Origin: Zoogloeaceae bacterium
GTDB lineage: Bacteria > Pseudomonadota > Gammaproteobacteria > Burkholderiales > Rhodocyclaceae
NCBI GenBank assembly: GCA_031267345.1
Contig: JAIRZG010000026.1
Location: 1 to 15,565 of the forward strand
DNA: 15,565 nt
Direction: 5' to 3'
Shown: piece by piece, positions 5,955 through 13,404 of the stretch
Layout of the letters: every line of letters begins with the position of its first letter
Numbering within the stretch: position 1 is the first letter of the stretch
The notes under the pieces: model-generated
What the model was told of the DNA's origin: nothing
The model's database searches: none
Seen by the model: only the letters and a program-made list of their open reading frames with translations
Position numbers and translations under genes: made by a program

Positions 5955-7612
5955 CGCCGCACGGTGGATTCTTCCACACGGCGATACAGGCGGAAACGTT
6001 CCTTGCGGTCGCCGGGGCGGCTGCCTTCCCAGACGCGCCGCCAGTCCTGATCCGGCAACGCGGTTTCGACGCGCGGGTTATCCTGGGTCAGCAGCCAGCG
6101 GCAGCGTCCGTCGGCAGCTTGCAGCGGCGTAAAGGCAAGACGCTCGAAGTAGGCGAAAGAGGCGCGTTGGGCTTCGCCCAGGCGCCATTCGGCAACGCAC
6201 GCCGGACGTTCTTCCGGCAACTGCGCGGCAAGCGCGGCAGCCAGTTGCCGATAACTCTTGCCGTAGTCAATCCAGGGCAGCCACAGGGAAACCGCCAGCA
6301 GCCACAGGGTAATCAGTCCGGCGCTCCAGCGGACCAGGCAGCGCCAGGGCGAGCGTGGTAATTGCAGCAGCAGACGCAACCACCAGAGCGTGACCGCCAC
6401 GGCAAGAACGAACAGCCAGAAATCGAAGCGTCCGACAAAACCGGGGCTTAATTCCACGACGCGCCGCGCCAGTCGCGCCGGAAAACCGAAGACCATGGCG
6501 CTCCAACCTGCCCACAACAGCAGCGCGAAGACGCAAAAAACCATGCTGGAAAACCAGTCAAAGGCATTCGCCGCGCCCCGACGCAAGGAAAGCGCCCCCG
6601 GCGTCGCCAGCAAGGCCAGCGGCGGCAGCAGCAACAGGGCGGTGCTTTCCCGCGCGGAAAGGCAGACGGGAAGCAGGAACAGGAGCAGGAAAAAGGCGGT
6701 CAACGGCAGCAGGAGACGGGCGTTTTGGCGCAGGGTTTCCCTGGATTGCCAGACGCGGCGGTTTTTCCATAATGTCCAGCCCGCCAGCGGCCAGAGCGGC
6801 CAGGAAAACCAGGGCAGGAGCGTGGCGTATTCCCGCAAATCGCCGCCATAACGCCAGTTGCCCGTCAGGCGTTGATATTCCTGATAGAACCAGGCCATTT
6901 GCCATTCCGGCGCGGCGTAATGGAGCAGCGCGAGCGCCGCCGCTGTCAGCGCCGCGCCCAGCAACATCCCCGCGCCCCAGAAACGCAGCGGGGTCGCGTC
7001 CGGCCGATAGCGCGCCATGAGGGGCAAGGGACAGAGCGCGAGCAGCGGAAAAAGACCGGAAACACCCGCGCCCAGCGCCGCCAGAAAGAGCGCCGCCGCC
7101 AAAGAGAACAGCGCGGCGCGGCCTTTGCGCGGCAGGAGCGCCAACGCCAGCAACAGGAGGCTTTCCGCGGCAAAAAGCGTCAGCATGGGTTGCGCTTCAT
7201 GTACGCGCACAATGAGGCCGAAGCTGCCGATCAGCAGGATGGGCGTGGCGGCGGCGGCATCCCGACCATACCATTCGCGTCCGGCGTAATACAGCGCAAT
7301 CAAGGCCAGCGCCGTCCACAGGCCGCTGGCAAGCCGCAGCGCGTCGTGTGCGGGCAGGAGGCCGCCAAAGATGAATTCCGTGAGCGCGGCGCTCCAGTAG
7401 TAAAGCGGCGCGGCAAGAAAGGTGCGTCCCGCCAGCGAAAGCCCCAACCCATGCCCCGTATCCAGAAAATCACGGGCAACCGCCAGATGAATGACATCTT
7501 CGGTTTTCCACGGGTCGTGTCCGAACAGTCCGGCGAACACGTAAATGACGAGCAGACCGGCGAGCATCCAGCCCGTGGGCGGCAGTTTTATGGGGCGCGA
7601 CAAAACGGACAT
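5918..7612 (-). CDS. ArnT/GT39-like membrane glycosyltransferase
   Basis: A 564-residue polytopic protein with roughly ten to twelve hydrophobic segments and a soluble C-terminal part of about 130 residues. The N-terminal loop after the first helix has FGHDPWKTEDVIHLAVARDF, then GRTFLAAPLYYW. This matches the first periplasmic loop of lipid-linked sugar transferases of the ArnT/PMT (GT39/GT83) type, where an acidic pair such as the E-D here is catalytic. Such enzymes move a sugar from a polyprenyl phosphate carrier to lipid A, protein or another envelope acceptor; the acceptor here cannot be told. No strong Shine-Dalgarno precedes ATG 7612. It starts 11 nt after the rpmE terminator stem-loop with its T run, so it probably has its own weak promoter or relies on read-through. 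Confidence 0.75.
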   Translation of the reverse strand: MSVLSRPIKLPPTGWMLAGLLVIYVFAGLFGHDPWKTEDVIHLAVARDFLDTGHGLGLSLAGRTFLAAPLYYWSAALTEFIFGGLLPAHDALRLASGLWTALALIALYYAGREWYGRDAAAATPILLIGSFGLIVRVHEAQPMLTLFAAESLLLLALALLPRKGRAALFSLAAALFLAALGAGVSGLFPLLALCPLPLMARYRPDATPLRFWGAGMLLGAALTAAALALLHYAAPEWQMAWFYQEYQRLTGNWRYGGDLREYATLLPWFSWPLWPLAGWTLWKNRRVWQSRETLRQNARLLLPLTAFFLLLFLLPVCLSARESTALLLLPPLALLATPGALSLRRGAANAFDWFSSMVFCVFALLLWAGWSAMVFGFPARLARRVVELSPGFVGRFDFWLFVLAVAVTLWWLRLLLQLPRSPWRCLVRWSAGLITLWLLAVSLWLPWIDYGKSYRQLAAALAAQLPEERPACVAEWRLGEAQRASFAYFERLAFTPLQAADGRCRWLLTQDNPRVETALPDQDWRRVWEGSRPGDRKERFRLYRRVEESTVRRGSGKAQRYEPG

Positions 7613-7623
7613 GGCGAGCGTTC

Positions 7624-7650
7624 AAGAAAAAGGCAGCCTGTCGGCTGCCT
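7624..7650 (-). terminator. Rho-independent terminator of rpmE
   Basis: On the minus strand a perfect 8-bp stem AGGCAGCC / GGCTGCCT (7650-7643 with 7638-7631) with a 4-nt loop is followed directly by TTTTCTT. It lies 33 nt beyond the rpmE stop codon and is a textbook intrinsic terminator. Confidence 0.9.
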
Positions 7651-7683
7651 GGGACGAGGCGACAATTCTGCCTGGAAGGGCGT

Positions 7684-7899
7684 TCAGGCGGATTGACGCA
7701 ACGCGCCGAATTTCTGGTTGAATTTTTCCACGCGCCCGGCGGTATCGACAATTTTCTGTTTGCCGGTGTAGAACGGATGGCAGTTGGCGCACACTTCCAC
7801 ATGCAGGGCTTTTTTCATGGTGGAGCGGGTGGTAAAGGTATTGCCGCAGGAGCAGGTGACCTGGATTTCTTCGTAGTCGGGATGAATGCCGTTTTTCAT
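7684..7899 (-). CDS. rpmE: 50S ribosomal protein L31, zinc-binding form
   Basis: L31 bridges the two ribosomal subunits. The 71-residue product begins MKNGIHPDYEEIQVTCSCGN and continues VEVCANCHPFYTGKQ..VDTAGRVEKFN. The four cysteines (C-x-C and C-x-x-C) are the zinc-ligand set of the 'C+' form, which is replaced by a cysteine-free paralogue under zinc limitation in many bacteria. ATG 7899 fits the family and has AAGGA 8 nt upstream. An open 17-codon extension upstream runs into the leader and is rejected. The gene is a single-gene transcription unit with its own promoter, leader hairpin and terminator. Confidence 0.97.
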   Translation of the reverse strand: MKNGIHPDYEEIQVTCSCGNTFTTRSTMKKALHVEVCANCHPFYTGKQKIVDTAGRVEKFNQKFGALRQSA

Positions 7900-7940
7900 G
7901 TGAGGATTCCTTGAGTAAAACGAACCGCGATATTGGCGAC

Positions 7941-7957
7941 TCCGGGACAAGCCCGGA
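7941..7957 (-). promoter_or_regulatory. Hairpin in the rpmE 5' leader
   Basis: A perfect 6-bp stem TCCGGG / CCCGGA with a 5-nt loop lies in the predicted rpmE leader, about 10 nt after the expected transcription start and about 40 nt before ATG 7899. Structured rpmE leaders that L31 is thought to bind have been described in several bacterial groups. Whether this belongs to one of them is inference; only the stem is seen. Confidence 0.45.
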
Positions 7958-7967
7958 AAAACGGCGG

Positions 7968-7996
7968 ATTATCCACGAAAACGCCAGAGAAAGCAA
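7968..7996 (-). promoter_or_regulatory. Sigma-70-type promoter of rpmE
   Basis: TTGCTT (7996-7991) and GATAAT (7973-7968) with a 17-nt spacer. Five of six -10 bases match the consensus and the -35 box has the key TTG. It begins four bases after the stop codon of the upstream cysteine-rich protein gene, which makes rpmE an independent unit. Confidence 0.75.
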
Positions 7997-7999
7997 AGG

Positions 8000-8221
8000 T
8001 CAGGGCCCAGATCGCTGCGACGCGGCGGGATCAACGTTCCAGCGGGGTTTGGCCTTGAACCACAAGCAGGACGCGCCGCTGGCTTCGAGGACATCCAGCG
8101 CGGGCGCGCGGGCGCTTTTAAAATTCATGGCGCGGCAGGCGTAGGGCTGGCGGGCGTCGTGGGTGATCGCGTAGTGCGCGCAGTCGCGGCAGCCGGGGGT
8201 TGCGGATGTGGCGGACGACAT
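8000..8221 (-). CDS. Small conserved cysteine-rich protein of unknown function
   Basis: A 73-residue product with C-x-x-C (residues 11-14), a further Cys in the conserved-looking Y-A-C-R-A-M-N-F-K-S, and one more in E-A-S-G-x-x-C-L-x-F-x-x-K-P. I know short beta- and gammaproteobacterial proteins with this pattern (C-x-x-C-x-H-Y..T.D...P..CRAM.FKS). They are often left as hypothetical or mislabelled uracil-DNA glycosylase, although they are far too short for that enzyme. Four cysteines suggest a small metal site. It follows proQ by 24 nt in the same direction. ATG 8221 has no clear ribosome binding site, so it may be coupled to proQ. Function unknown. Confidence 0.65.
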   Translation of the reverse strand: MSSATSATPGCRDCAHYAITHDARQPYACRAMNFKSARAPALDVLEASGASCLWFKAKPRWNVDPAASQRSGP

Positions 8222-8245
8222 GGCGCAGGGGGGACGCGGCGGATT

Positions 8246-8911
8246 TTATTTGCGGGCGTACTTTTCGCTCAGCAGCGCCAGTTTTTCGGCCAGGCTCAAG
8301 GGCGCGGCGTTTTCCAGGGTTTGCGACGGCAGCGGCTTTTGCGGCGCGGGCGGTTTCTCCGCCTGTCGACGCGGCGCGGCGGCGGCTTTCTCGGGGCGCG
8401 GCGGCGTTTGGGCGGGCGTTTTTTTCGGTCGGTTCCGGAGCGCGGCGGGCGGCGTTTCCGGCGCGGCGGCGGATGGCGGGGTTGCCGCGCTGGCGGCGGT
8501 TTCCGTCCGTTTTCTCAGACGTTCTTGCAGGCGTTCGGCGGCGTACTGGCGTTGGCTGTCGGTAATCCCGCCCGCGGACGCGCCCTGCAAATCAAGGCGC
8601 TGTCCGGCTTTTGCCATGTTCCGCAGATAACGGTTGCTGTGCGTATGAATGGAAAGGGCAATCCGCAGGTTCTTTTTGGGCAAATCGGGCAACTCGACGC
8701 GCACGGCCTTGTCAATGCCGATAGCCAGCGGCTCGCCCGCGCGAAAAACGGGAAAACGCGCGTACAGGGTTTTTAAAATGTCGCGCGGGCCAGGTTGCGG
8801 GGCGGACGGCGATTCAGCGGGCGATTCAACAGACGATTCGGCGGCAGGCTCATCCAGCGGTTCGGCGACGGCAGGCAGCGCGTCTGCGGCAGGTAAGGAC
8901 GGCGTGTTCAT
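8246..8911 (-). CDS. proQ: ProQ/FinO-domain RNA chaperone
   Basis: ProQ/FinO proteins bind structured small RNAs and mRNA 3' ends and stabilise or match them. The 221-residue protein has an acidic Ala/Pro/Ser-rich head (about 1-40). The ProQ/FinO core (about 42-130) shows DILKTLYARFPVF, PLAIGI, LRIALSIHTHSNRYLRNM and RLDLQG..AG.IT..QRQYA. A long basic Ala/Pro/Lys tail follows, ending in a predicted helix SLAEKLALLSEKYARK. E. coli ProQ has a different, Tudor-like C-terminus, so the symbol marks the domain family only. I start at ATG 8911 because upstream codons overlap the secA end and read as its shadow. It is 29 nt after secA. Confidence 0.8.
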   Translation of the reverse strand: MNTPSLPAADALPAVAEPLDEPAAESSVESPAESPSAPQPGPRDILKTLYARFPVFRAGEPLAIGIDKAVRVELPDLPKKNLRIALSIHTHSNRYLRNMAKAGQRLDLQGASAGGITDSQRQYAAERLQERLRKRTETAASAATPPSAAAPETPPAALRNRPKKTPAQTPPRPEKAAAAPRRQAEKPPAPQKPLPSQTLENAAPLSLAEKLALLSEKYARK

Positions 8912-8940
8912 CAAGAGGCTTATCCGTAAAGACGAAAAAA

Positions 8941-11646
8941 TCAGACCAGCTTGCCGTGGCAGTGTTTGTACTTCTTGCCGCTGCCGCAAGGACAAGGATC
9001 ATTGCGCCCGATTTTCGGTTCGGCGTGGATGGGCTGCGTTTTTTTGACCGCCAGGCCATCATCCGGCTCATCGTCATAACCGGCGTGGCGATACTGGACA
9101 TTTTCCACTTCGTCGGGTTTGCTTTCCTCCACATCGGCCTGCGAGCGAATCTGCACCGTGACCAGTACACGCGTGACTTCGTGGCGCACGATGTCCAGCA
9201 GGGTCTCAAACAGTTCAAAGGCTTCGCGCTTGTATTCCTGTTTGGGATTTTTCTGGGCGTAGCCGCGCAGGTGAATGCCCTGACGCAGATGATCGAGCGC
9301 GCCCAAATGCTCGCGCCAGTGCGTATCCAGGCTTTGCAGCATGATGTTGCGCTCGAACTGGGCAAAAATGCCCTTGCCCACCTGTGCGACCTTGGCGGCA
9401 TACGCCTCATCGACGAGCGCCGCCAGACGCTTCAAAATGGCTTCGTCGGTCAGGGTGTTGTCCTGCTTCAACCACTGGCCTATCGGCGCTTCCAGCAGGA
9501 AATCGCCCAGCAGGGCGCGTTCGAGACCAGCGGTATCCCACTGTTCCTCAACGGATTCCGCCGGAATAAACTGGCGAAGAGTGTCCGTCAACACGCCGTG
9601 CCGCATGGCGGTGATGGTCTCGGAAATGTCATCGCTTTCCAGAATCTCGTTGCGCTGGGCGTAGATGACCTTGCGCTGGTCATTGGCGACATCATCATAT
9701 TCGAGCAGTTGCTTGCGGATGTCGAAGTTGCGGCCTTCCACCTTGCGCTGCGCCGATTCCAGCGAACGGGAAACCAGCGGATGCTCAATCGCCTCGCCTT
9801 CCGGCATTTTCAGTTTGTCCATGATGCCGCGCAGCCGCTCACCCGCGAAAATACGCAACAGCGGGTCATCCAGCGACAGATAGAAGCGCGAGGAACCAGC
9901 ATCGCCCTGGCGTCCGGCGCGACCGCGCAACTGGTTGTCGATACGCCGCGATTCATGCCGTTCAGAAGCGATGATCCGCAAGCCGCCCGCCGCCAGCACC
10001 TGTTCATGCAAGATCTGCCATTCAGCCTTCAGTTCCTCGATGCGCGTCGCGCGTTCGGCGGGCGCAAGTTTTTCGTCATCCTGCACGGCGACAATCAGCT
10101 TGTCGACGTTACCGCCCAGCACAATATCCGTACCGCGTCCCGCCATGTTGGTGGCGACGGTGATCATGCCGGGGCGTCCGGCCTGGATGACAATCTGCGC
10201 TTCGCGCGCATGTTGCTTGGCGTTCAGGACCTGATGCGGCAGATTTTCCTTTTCCAGGAGCCGTGACAGGAGTTCCGAGGCTTCCACGGAGGTCGTGCCC
10301 AACAGCACCGGCTGACCGCGCCCGTGGCATTCCTTGACATCGGCGACAATGGCCTGATGTTTTTCGGCGGCGGTCTTGAACACCTGATCGTTGAAATCCT
10401 GCCGCACCATCGGACGGTGCGTAGGGATGACCACGGTTTCCAGCCCGTAAATCTGGTGAAATTCGTAGGCTTCGGTATCCGCCGTGCCGGTCATGCCCGC
10501 GAGTTTGCCGTACATGCGAAAGTAATTCTGGAAAGTAATGGAGGCCAGCGTCTGGTTTTCATTCTGGATGGGTAGCCCTTCCTTGGCTTCCACCGCCTGA
10601 TGCAGCCCGTCCGACCAGCGGCGTCCGGGCAGGGCGTGACCAGTGAATTCGTCGATGATGACCACCGCGCCATCCTTGATGATGTACTGCTGATCCTTGT
10701 GGAATAGGGTATGAGCGCGCAGGGCGGCGTTCAGATGGTGCATCAGGCCGATATTGGCGGCTTCGTAGAGGCTGCGCCCGTCGGGAAGCAGCCCCATGTT
10801 GACCAGAATCTGCTCGGCGTGTTCGTGGCCTTCCTCGGAAAAATGCACCTGATGGCCTTTTTCATCCACCCAGTAATCGCCTTCGGCCTTTTCTTCCGGC
10901 GCGCGCGTCAATAGTGGCGCCACCTTGTCGATGCGGACATAGAGATCCGTGCGATCCTCGGCTTGACCGGAGATGATGAGCGGCGTTCTCGCTTCGTCGA
11001 TGAGGATGGAATCCACTTCATCGACAATGGCGAAACTCAGGCCGCGCTGCACCCGTTCATCGGTGCTGTAGACCATGTTGTCGCGCAGATAGTCGAAGCC
11101 GAATTCATTATTGGTGCCATAGGTGATGTCTGCAGCATAGGCGGCGTGTTTGTCGTCATGCGCCATCTGCGTCAGATTCACGCCTACGGAAAGACCAAGG
11201 AAGCGGTGCAGTCGCCCCATCCATTCCGCGTCACGGCTGGCGAGGTAATCATTGACGGTGATGATGTGCACCCCCTTGCCGGAAAGCGCGTTCAGGTAGG
11301 AAGGCAGGGTCGCCACCAGCGTTTTGCCTTCACCGGTGCGCATTTCCGCAATCTTGCCGTAATGCAGCACCATGCCGCCGATCAGTTGCACGTCGAAATG
11401 GCGCATTCCCAACACTCGCCTGCTGGCTTCGCGCACCACGGCGAAGGCTTCCGGCAGCAGGTCATCCAGACTTTCGCCCTGGGCATGACGTTGACGGAAT
11501 TCCCCGGTTTTGACCTGCAAGGCCTCGTCGGAAAGGGCGGCGATGTCTGCTTCCAGCGCATTGACGCGCCGCACCGTCTGGGCATATTGTTTAATCAGCC
11601 GATCGTTGCGGCTGCCGAAAATCTTTTTGAGTAGGCCGGAAATCAT
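8941..11646 (-). CDS. secA: Preprotein translocase ATPase SecA
   Basis: SecA drives secretory proteins through SecYEG using ATP. The 901-residue product equals the E. coli length. It begins ISGLLKKIFGSRNDRLIKQY after Met. It has Walker A MRTGEGKT (residues 102-109), the DEVDSILIDEA Walker B region (209-219), GTNNEFGFDYLRDNM, GGLRIIASERHESRRIDNQL and GRAGRQGD in the second nucleotide-binding fold. It ends in the SEC-C zinc motif with Cys885, Cys887, Cys896 and His897, the tail that binds SecB and lipids. ATG 11646 matches the family start; 90 more in-frame codons upstream are noncoding leader and the end of the preceding gene. The ribosome binding site is unusual (see the leader feature). proQ follows in the same direction. 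Confidence 0.98.
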   Translation of the reverse strand: MISGLLKKIFGSRNDRLIKQYAQTVRRVNALEADIAALSDEALQVKTGEFRQRHAQGESLDDLLPEAFAVVREASRRVLGMRHFDVQLIGGMVLHYGKIAEMRTGEGKTLVATLPSYLNALSGKGVHIITVNDYLASRDAEWMGRLHRFLGLSVGVNLTQMAHDDKHAAYAADITYGTNNEFGFDYLRDNMVYSTDERVQRGLSFAIVDEVDSILIDEARTPLIISGQAEDRTDLYVRIDKVAPLLTRAPEEKAEGDYWVDEKGHQVHFSEEGHEHAEQILVNMGLLPDGRSLYEAANIGLMHHLNAALRAHTLFHKDQQYIIKDGAVVIIDEFTGHALPGRRWSDGLHQAVEAKEGLPIQNENQTLASITFQNYFRMYGKLAGMTGTADTEAYEFHQIYGLETVVIPTHRPMVRQDFNDQVFKTAAEKHQAIVADVKECHGRGQPVLLGTTSVEASELLSRLLEKENLPHQVLNAKQHAREAQIVIQAGRPGMITVATNMAGRGTDIVLGGNVDKLIVAVQDDEKLAPAERATRIEELKAEWQILHEQVLAAGGLRIIASERHESRRIDNQLRGRAGRQGDAGSSRFYLSLDDPLLRIFAGERLRGIMDKLKMPEGEAIEHPLVSRSLESAQRKVEGRNFDIRKQLLEYDDVANDQRKVIYAQRNEILESDDISETITAMRHGVLTDTLRQFIPAESVEEQWDTAGLERALLGDFLLEAPIGQWLKQDNTLTDEAILKRLAALVDEAYAAKVAQVGKGIFAQFERNIMLQSLDTHWREHLGALDHLRQGIHLRGYAQKNPKQEYKREAFELFETLLDIVRHEVTRVLVTVQIRSQADVEESKPDEVENVQYRHAGYDDEPDDGLAVKKTQPIHAEPKIGRNDPCPCGSGKKYKHCHGKLV

Positions 11647-11654
11647 CACTTGAC

Positions 11655-11670
11655 GCGCTATTGCGCTCCT
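11655..11670 (-). promoter_or_regulatory. Distant ribosome binding site and small hairpin ahead of secA
   Basis: The best Shine-Dalgarno, AGGAG (11670-11666), is 19 nt from ATG 11646, which is too far for normal initiation. GCGC-AATA-GCGC (11666-11655) lies between them and can form a 4-bp GC hairpin. Folded, it would leave AGGA about 8 nt from the ATG. A weaker AAG lies directly before the start. Confidence 0.35.
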
Positions 11671-11686
11671 GAACAGCAAAACAGTG

Positions 11687-11695
11687 ATTTTAGCA
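11687..11695 (-). promoter_or_regulatory. Candidate extended -10 box of secA
   Basis: TGCTAAAAT reads 11695-11687 on the minus strand, an extended -10 (TG-N-TAAAAT) about 40 nt before the secA ATG. No good -35 lies at the right distance. It sits in the 122-bp gap after the diguanylate cyclase gene, where only a weak ACCG/CGGT hairpin precedes it, so read-through from the his-linked genes is also possible. Confidence 0.35.
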
Positions 11696-11768
11696 TCAGG
11701 CGCGGGCGCAAGGGGCGGAAGACAAAAGACCGGCAACGGTAAACTGCGCGACGCATGACAATGAATGC

Positions 11769-13394
11769 TCAACGTCCGGTCAACACGACCCGGTTGCGCC
11801 CCTGGCGCTTGGCTTGGTAGAGCGCGCTGTCGGCGGCTTCCAGCAGGGTTTTCAGGTCTTTTTTCATGGACGCGCTTTCCGCGCAGACCGCTATGCCGAC
11901 GCTGAAGCTGGTGCAAAACGGCGTGTCGTCGATTCCATGAAAAGTAATGCGGGAAAAATCGCTGCGGATGCGATCCAGAATTTCCACGGCGTCGTTGGCG
12001 CGCGCGCGCGCCAGACCCACCACGAATTCCTCGCCGCCATAGCGACCGATGATGTCGCTGTGCCGCAGACGTTGCTTCAACATCCAGGCCAGCGAACGAA
12101 TCACCTGATCGCCGACCGGATGCCCGTGCGTGTCATTGACCTGCTTGAAGTGATCAATATCAAGCATGACCACCGCCAGACCTTCGCCGTCGCGCAGTCC
12201 TTCCAGCGCCGCCGCCAGCGCCTGCTGGCTGCTGATGTGGTTCAGGAGGCCGGTAAGGCTGTCATTTTGCATGGAACGGCGCAATTCCCGGTAACGGTCG
12301 ATTTTGCTCTTGACCACCGCGTTGACCAGCACCGGATTGAACGGCTTGGTCAAAAACTGATCGCCGCCCAGACGCAGGGCTTCCATTTGCAGGCCGATGT
12401 TGGTTTCGCCGGAAAGATAGACAATGGGAATGCTCAGGAATTCATCGTGCTGGCGAATCACCCGCGCCACTTCCACGCCCGTGCAACCGGGCATGTACAT
12501 GTCCATGAGGATCAGATCGGGCTGGAACTGGCGAACGACGGAAAGCGTTTGCAGCGGATCGTAAAGCGTTCGGGTGAGTGTGCCGTATTCTTTCAGCGCG
12601 CGGCTGATGACATGCGCCGCCGTGCGCGAATCCTCGACAATCAGCACACGGTAGGATTCCACCTCCTCGGTCTCCCGATGCGCCAACACCTGGCTCAAAA
12701 TCTGTTGCAGACTGGCGCTCTGCGCCATGCAGCGATCCGCGCCCACCTGCAACGCCTGATTCATGGCGGCAAACTCATTCGGCATTCCCAGGCAGACGAT
12801 GCGCGCCAGCGGAACGCGCTCGCGTAATTGTCGCAATGTCGGGAGCCAGTGCGTGGCGTGTTGTTCGCCCACATCCAGCAGATACACGCCGAGGCCGGAA
12901 TGGTCGGGCGCAGGCAGCTTCCAGCCGTGATCATGCGCCGAAATGCCAAAATAGCCGAGCTGGGTCGCCAGATCATGCCAGCGCGCGCCGCGTTTGCCCA
13001 TCAGAAAGACCTGTTGGGCGCTGTTCGTGATTCGGGCGATCGGGGCGGCGTCGGGTTTTTCGCGCGCGCGCCGCTCTTCCGCGATTTCGCCTTCGCCAGC
13101 GCAGTAACGGCGCAGCAATCCGCCCAGGCGCGCAATCTGGTCGCCCAGGGAATTCATGATGTCTTCGGCAATCGGATGGCTGTTTTCGTCGCCGAACAAG
13201 GCCAGTGCCTGCTGTTCCAGTTGGCGGCAGGCATGATGCAATCCGGTCTGCGATTGCTGGGACAGGGCGTCGGTGCAATTGTTGAGCGACAGGGAAAACT
13301 CGACAAAATGCTCAAAATCGGGGAATGCCAGGTATTTGGCCCAGGCCAGTCGCAGCGCCCGCTCCTTTTGCAGCAGGGGAGAGAGGGTCAGCAT
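11769..13394 (-). CDS. Response-regulator diguanylate cyclase (REC-GGDEF)
   Basis: Makes the second messenger cyclic di-GMP from two GTP, probably when phosphorylated. In the 541 residues: a helical N-terminus (1-110), then a receiver-like domain (about 128-240) that keeps LLDVG (Asp174) but lacks the acidic pair. A canonical receiver follows (249-365) with VEDSRTA, phospho-acceptor Asp298 in LILMDMYMPG, the YLSGE switch and Lys350 in TKPF. The GGDEF domain (375-541) has MLDIDHFKQVND, active site RYGGEEF (451-457) and an intact product-inhibition site R-x-x-D (Arg444-Asp447). The order resembles PleD. It starts 10 nt after hisD with AGGG upstream, so it is likely co-transcribed with hisGD. 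No sensor kinase is in view. Confidence 0.93.
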   Translation of the reverse strand: MLTLSPLLQKERALRLAWAKYLAFPDFEHFVEFSLSLNNCTDALSQQSQTGLHHACRQLEQQALALFGDENSHPIAEDIMNSLGDQIARLGGLLRRYCAGEGEIAEERRAREKPDAAPIARITNSAQQVFLMGKRGARWHDLATQLGYFGISAHDHGWKLPAPDHSGLGVYLLDVGEQHATHWLPTLRQLRERVPLARIVCLGMPNEFAAMNQALQVGADRCMAQSASLQQILSQVLAHRETEEVESYRVLIVEDSRTAAHVISRALKEYGTLTRTLYDPLQTLSVVRQFQPDLILMDMYMPGCTGVEVARVIRQHDEFLSIPIVYLSGETNIGLQMEALRLGGDQFLTKPFNPVLVNAVVKSKIDRYRELRRSMQNDSLTGLLNHISSQQALAAALEGLRDGEGLAVVMLDIDHFKQVNDTHGHPVGDQVIRSLAWMLKQRLRHSDIIGRYGGEEFVVGLARARANDAVEILDRIRSDFSRITFHGIDDTPFCTSFSVGIAVCAESASMKKDLKTLLEAADSALYQAKRQGRNRVVLTGR

Positions 13395-13404
13395 GGCGCC
13401 CTTG

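Noticed and set aside
5447..6361. 304-codon plus-strand frame across the convergent gene ends
   Set aside because: It overlaps the lipoprotein in another frame and the glycosyltransferase antisense; Arg-rich composition without motifs.
8956..10266. 436-codon plus-strand frame opposite secA
   Set aside because: Antisense shadow of a highly conserved gene in GC-rich DNA; no ribosome binding site or recognisable motif.
11998..12011. Alternating CG run inside the cyclase gene
   Set aside because: It encodes Ala-Arg-Ala-Arg-Ala in frame; in GC-rich DNA this needs no special explanation.
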